Of a DNA stretch of 8,337 nucleotides, positions 5,280-8,337 are shown piece after piece (position 1 is the first letter of the stretch; the number at the start of each line of letters is the position of its first letter). The DNA is from Oscillospiraceae bacterium. Its GTDB lineage: Bacteria > Bacillota > Clostridia > Oscillospirales > Oscillospiraceae. The stretch lies in the NCBI GenBank assembly GCA_020025175.1, contig JAHHSM010000077.1:1-8337 (forward strand), given 5' to 3'. The notes beneath the pieces were generated by a model, which had not been told where the DNA came from, searched no databases, and saw only the letters and a list, made by a program, of their open reading frames with translations. The translations under genes and the position numbers were made by a program.

Positions 5280-8078
5280 ATGAAAAACAGAGTAAAACAG
5301 TCAGCGAGCCTTGCTCTGGCGTTGTGTATGACAGCAAGCCTGCTGCCCACTGCTTTTGCTGCGGAACCGAGTATTGAAAACCACTGGGCAAAGGAGGAAG
5401 TGCAGCAGTTTATCGACAAGGGCTACCTGCTGGGCGATGGAAAGGGCAACTACGGTCTGGACGATATTATGAGCCGTGCGCAGTTTGCAACCATTCTCAA
5501 TCGCACCATGGGCTATACCGAAGAGGGTGCGGAAATTTCCAATTACACGGATGTGAAGCAGGATGCATGGTATCGCTCAGAGCTGGCAAAGGCGATTGCT
5601 GCGGGCTACATGAATGGCACCTCCGCTGTGACCATGAGTCCTGAGCAGACCATCAGCCGTGAGCAGGCATTTACTATGATTGGCAGAGCACTGAAGCTGG
5701 ATGCCGAGAGTGCAAAAGAAGAGGTCATTTTCAAAGACCATGACAAAATTGCTGATTATGCCATCGGCTATGTCAACGCGCTGGCAAAGAAAGGCTATGT
5801 CAGTGGCAATACAAATGGAGAAGTGATGCCGGGCAAGGCGATTTCCCGCGCTGAGGGTGTTGCGGTTATGGCAAGATTCGAGAGTGGGAAGCCTGAGCAG
5901 ACAACAAAAATGAAAGACGGTGTTTATATCGGTACAGGTGCCGGCTATGGCGGTACGCTCAAGCTGAAGGTTACCGTTGCAAAAGGAAAGATCACAAATA
6001 TCGAAATCGTCAGCCACAACGAAACACCCGCCTATTGGAGAAGTGTACAAAAAATTCTGGGTCAAATCATCGAAACACAGAGCTTGGAAGATGTGGATAC
6101 CGTTTCCGGAGCAACGATTTCTGCCAAAGCAATTTTGACCGCTGTGGGAGCCTGCGTTTCTCAGGCAAAAGGCGGTCCGGATACCTCTGAAACCGGCACT
6201 GTCGGTGGCGGTGGCGGTGGCGGCGGAAATGCCACACCGCCGGAAAAGTATGGCTTTGGTTTTATTTCCAACGGAACCTATCGCGGCAGTGCTGCCGGGT
6301 ACAGAGGTACTACACGTGTGAAGGTTGTGGCTATCGATGAGAAAGTTACTCAGATTGAAGTCATTTCCTCCGATGACGATGTTTCTTATGTAGAGAATGC
6401 GAAGGCTGTGATTCAGAGAATGATCGACAAGCAGTCCACTGATGTTGATATCGTTTCCGGCGCAACCTACAGTTCCTACGGTATTATCAATGCTGTGGCA
6501 GATGCGCTGAATTTGAAGGGCAAGGATACCCCCAATTCCAATTTCGACCCGGCTACGCCGCTTGCTAATGGCGAGTGGTACGGCACTGCGACAGAGGGCT
6601 TCAGACATGGTGACCAGGGTCCCTCTGTTGTAAAAGTCAAGGTCGCGGACGGGCAGATCGAAGTTACATCTCATGTGTATAACGACGATATCGGTATCTA
6701 TAAAGAAAAAATGGAAAGACTGCTTCCGATGCTCAAAACCACTCAGAATGTTGCAGATGCTGCAGACCAGATCTGGAAGCGCAAGGGCCAATATTATGAC
6801 GCAGTGTCCGGTGCAACCTACATGGCACGCGGCCACATCAGTGCAGTATTGCATGCGCTGGGGCGTTCAGCAAAATATCAAGCCGATCCAGTGGATCAGC
6901 AAATTGACTGGATGGAGATTAAAACGCGCCCGGATCACGGATATTTCGATCGACCGCTGGATCTGACCAAAACTGTGCTGAAAGTATATTTCCGCAGTCA
7001 GACAAACCCGGTAGACGTTCCCTTTGATGAGTTTGAAAAGTACGGCATTACAACATCTTGGCAGAATAACGATGTTGTTACCAAAGATTCCGACAGACTG
7101 GAGTCCGGCAACAATATCACCGTGAAATATGAGCATGCCCTCTCCGGCGCCCATACACATGCACAGATTCATCTGGACACATACAGAGAATCGGTTTATC
7201 CCGACCATGTTCTGGTGACCTACGTGAATGGGCAAACGGAGCAGATTCCTCTTGAAGGAAATCATTTCAAATTGGAATTTAATCCCACTGCGGAAATTGA
7301 CAACATGGCAATATACCGTGCGGATCAGGAAGTGCTGAGGGGTAAATACGACGCTTATCGGAAGCAGTTTGTGTTTGACCTTAGCAAGGAGGCTCCTCTG
7401 CCCGATGAGCAGCAGTGGGGTGTGGGAACCTATATCATTCACCTTACAAAGGTCATTGATGATTCTAAAATCACCAGCTTCAAGGCTGTGAAGAAAAATA
7501 CATCTTATCTTGTCGGTCAAGTCTTTACCATGAATGATTTTTCGATTGAAGCGACAACCGAAAAGGGCAATACATTTACCTATACCGCCGAGGATGCTTG
7601 GGAAGACCGCGGCTTTACCGTCACACCTCCGGCAGGCTGGGATGAAGGTCATACGTTTATTGGCAGCGATATCGATACCCGAGAATTGATCATTCAGTAT
7701 CCGGGTTTGACAGAGCAGAAGATTGAAATTACCGTGAGTACCCAAAAAATAGACGGACCTGATTATATGTGGATCTTTGACATGACTGCGAGTGAAAAAG
7801 TTGAAGTGGAGTTCAATAGAGAGGATCTTCAGAAGCTGAGCGCAGGCGATACGATTGAAAAGACCATGCAGCTGTCTCAGGAAGAAAAAGACGATTGGAA
7901 AAAACCGGACGGCAGCTGGGACGATTGGATGATGAGCGACAGTATTTATGTCATGAAAGGTGAACAGAGGTTGGGAGTTGTGGTTACAGAGGCATCTGAG
8001 AATGCGCTTATGATTGCATTTGAACCCTCTGAAAATATCACCGGCAAAATCAAGCTGACGCTCCTGTTTACAAAGTAA
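5280..8078 (+). CDS. Secreted SLH-anchored protein with three FMN_bind (flavinylation) domains
   Basis: A 932-residue exported protein. Residues 1-27 are a signal peptide (MKNRVK, hydrophobic core, cleavage expected after AFA). Three SLH repeats follow (about 32-80, 88-141 and 150-200), which bind cell-wall polymers and hold the protein on the surface. Three FMN_bind domains come next: about 210-296, 331-412 and 430-535. Each ends in a D-x-V-S-G-A-T motif (Asp273-Thr279, Asp390-Thr396, Asp507-Thr513); in NqrC/RnfG-type proteins the last Thr carries covalent FMN added by ApbE. An eight-glycine linker (309-316) separates domains 1 and 2. Residues about 540-932 are beta-rich with Ig-like character (SYLVGQVFTMNDFSIEATT) and a Trp/Asp-rich patch near 875-888; I do not recognise their role. 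Start ATG has an AAGG at 5267-5270. The likely job is carrying electrons outside the membrane, fed by the downstream membrane protein; acceptor unknown. Domain calls are strong, function inferred. Confidence 0.92.
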   Translation: MKNRVKQSASLALALCMTASLLPTAFAAEPSIENHWAKEEVQQFIDKGYLLGDGKGNYGLDDIMSRAQFATILNRTMGYTEEGAEISNYTDVKQDAWYRSELAKAIAAGYMNGTSAVTMSPEQTISREQAFTMIGRALKLDAESAKEEVIFKDHDKIADYAIGYVNALAKKGYVSGNTNGEVMPGKAISRAEGVAVMARFESGKPEQTTKMKDGVYIGTGAGYGGTLKLKVTVAKGKITNIEIVSHNETPAYWRSVQKILGQIIETQSLEDVDTVSGATISAKAILTAVGACVSQAKGGPDTSETGTVGGGGGGGGNATPPEKYGFGFISNGTYRGSAAGYRGTTRVKVVAIDEKVTQIEVISSDDDVSYVENAKAVIQRMIDKQSTDVDIVSGATYSSYGIINAVADALNLKGKDTPNSNFDPATPLANGEWYGTATEGFRHGDQGPSVVKVKVADGQIEVTSHVYNDDIGIYKEKMERLLPMLKTTQNVADAADQIWKRKGQYYDAVSGATYMARGHISAVLHALGRSAKYQADPVDQQIDWMEIKTRPDHGYFDRPLDLTKTVLKVYFRSQTNPVDVPFDEFEKYGITTSWQNNDVVTKDSDRLESGNNITVKYEHALSGAHTHAQIHLDTYRESVYPDHVLVTYVNGQTEQIPLEGNHFKLEFNPTAEIDNMAIYRADQEVLRGKYDAYRKQFVFDLSKEAPLPDEQQWGVGTYIIHLTKVIDDSKITSFKAVKKNTSYLVGQVFTMNDFSIEATTEKGNTFTYTAEDAWEDRGFTVTPPAGWDEGHTFIGSDIDTRELIIQYPGLTEQKIEITVSTQKIDGPDYMWIFDMTASEKVEVEFNREDLQKLSAGDTIEKTMQLSQEEKDDWKKPDGSWDDWMMSDSIYVMKGEQRLGVVVTEASENALMIAFEPSENITGKIKLTLLFTK

Positions 8079-8085
8079 AAAAACA

Positions 8086-8119
8086 ATTTGAGCAGAGCCT
8101 TCCCGGGCTCTGCTCAAAT
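8086..8119. terminator. Perfect 14-bp hairpin between surface flavoprotein and membrane protein genes
   Basis: Arms 8086-8099 and 8106-8119 pair perfectly around TTCCCG, beginning 8 bases after the stop codon. On the + strand no T-run follows, so read-through into the next gene is expected and the hairpin may stabilise the upstream mRNA or reduce downstream expression. On the - strand the hairpin is followed by a run of seven or more Ts (complement of 8077-8083), the form of an intrinsic terminator for antisense transcription. Confidence 0.65.
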
Positions 8120-8145
8120 AGATTCAAGGAGGGGGATTATTTTCT

Positions 8146-8337
8146 ATGATTTTTATTATTTCATTGGTCATTTCGATCGTGTTTGTGCTGCTTTGCGGTA
8201 AAACGCTGAAAAGTCACCCTGTACCGTTTTATGTGCTGGCAGTGGGCCTTTCGGTGCTGATGAGCTGGTGTGCATTGACTGGCGTGCGCTTTTCGCCCTT
8301 TGTGCAGGTATGGGTATGGCCTATTTTGTCGCGCGGC
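8146..8337 (+). CDS. Membrane protein, N-terminal part; possibly ferric-reductase-like
   Basis: An ATG at 8146 is preceded by a very strong ribosome site (AAGGAGGGGG, 8126-8135) and stays open for all 64 codons to the window edge. Residues 1-18 (MIFIISLVISIVFVLLCG) and about 28-48 (PFYVLAVGLSVLMSWCALTGV) are hydrophobic membrane segments, joined by a short KTLKSHPV loop; then VWVWPILSRG begins a further segment. The small, regular helix layout and the position right after a multi-FMN surface protein recall ferric-reductase-like transmembrane proteins that partner with extracytosolic FMN_bind proteins, where haem or flavin passes electrons across the membrane. No haem-binding histidine pair is visible yet, so this family name is tentative. 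Being a multi-spanning membrane protein is well supported. It probably shares a transcript with the upstream gene, with a hairpin in the 67-base gap. Confidence 0.75.
   Translation, partial: MIFIISLVISIVFVLLCGKTLKSHPVPFYVLAVGLSVLMSWCALTGVRFSPFVQVWVWPILSRG

Noticed and set aside
5083..5391. 102-codon - strand frame across the leader and start of the surface protein
   Set aside because: It overlaps the signal peptide and first SLH repeat in antisense and has no recognisable features.
6673..6966. 97-codon + strand frame inside the surface protein gene
   Set aside because: It is an alternative frame within the third FMN_bind domain; no motif and no independent gene signal.
5577..8117. Two long - strand open frames (425 and 416 codons) under the surface protein gene
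   Set aside because: Both are antisense to a protein with unmistakable SLH and FMN_bind domains, show no recognisable motifs and have no ribosome site that I could support.
1..8337. CRISPR array, tRNA or rRNA genes
   Set aside because: No regularly spaced repeats and no tRNA-like or rRNA-like sequence were seen on either strand.

Overview
The window looks like a chromosomal segment of an anaerobic, Gram-positive Clostridia-type bacterium (Firmicutes/Bacillota), possibly a gut member. This is inferred from several things: a large serine recombinase of the TnpX/TndX kind, an S-layer-homology (SLH) surface protein, an enoate-reductase-like flavoenzyme with an Fe-S cluster, strong AGGAGG-type ribosome binding sites, and AT-rich intergenic DNA around moderately GC genes. 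I could not run any search, so the species is not determined.

Layout. Bases 1-1253 hold the 3' part of a large serine recombinase whose catalytic N-terminus lies off the left edge, so a mobile element probably ends near here. Bases 1370-2437 encode an AraC-family regulator with an unusual C-terminal extension, closed by a clear intrinsic terminator that overlaps its last codons. Bases 2601-4547 encode a 648-residue Old-Yellow-Enzyme-type reductase (FMN barrel, 4Fe-4S cysteines, FAD and NAD(P)H domains), preceded by an extended -10 promoter and an inverted repeat. A hairpin follows the gene. Bases 4548-5279 are a 730-base AT-rich stretch without a convincing gene. It holds a possible promoter, an orphan Shine-Dalgarno, structured RNA-like repeats and a perfect 20-base palindrome just before the next gene. 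Bases 5280-8078 encode a 932-residue secreted protein with a signal peptide, three SLH repeats, three FMN_bind domains each with an SGAT flavinylation motif, and a ~390-residue Ig-like C-terminal region. After a perfect 14-bp hairpin, a multi-spanning membrane protein begins at 8146 and runs off the right edge.

How the parts may work together. All genes read on the + strand, but they look like separate units: recombinase, then the AraC regulator that may control the neighbouring reductase, then a surface redox module. In that module the SLH protein would be held on the cell wall with up to three covalently bound FMN groups (attached by an ApbE transferase not seen here). The downstream membrane protein, tentatively of the ferric-reductase-like type, could pass electrons across the membrane to it. 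This is the most interesting part of the window: a candidate flavin-based extracellular electron-transfer system, possibly under metal-responsive control through the palindrome. The function, the terminal electron acceptor and any link between the cytosolic reductase and the surface module are inference.
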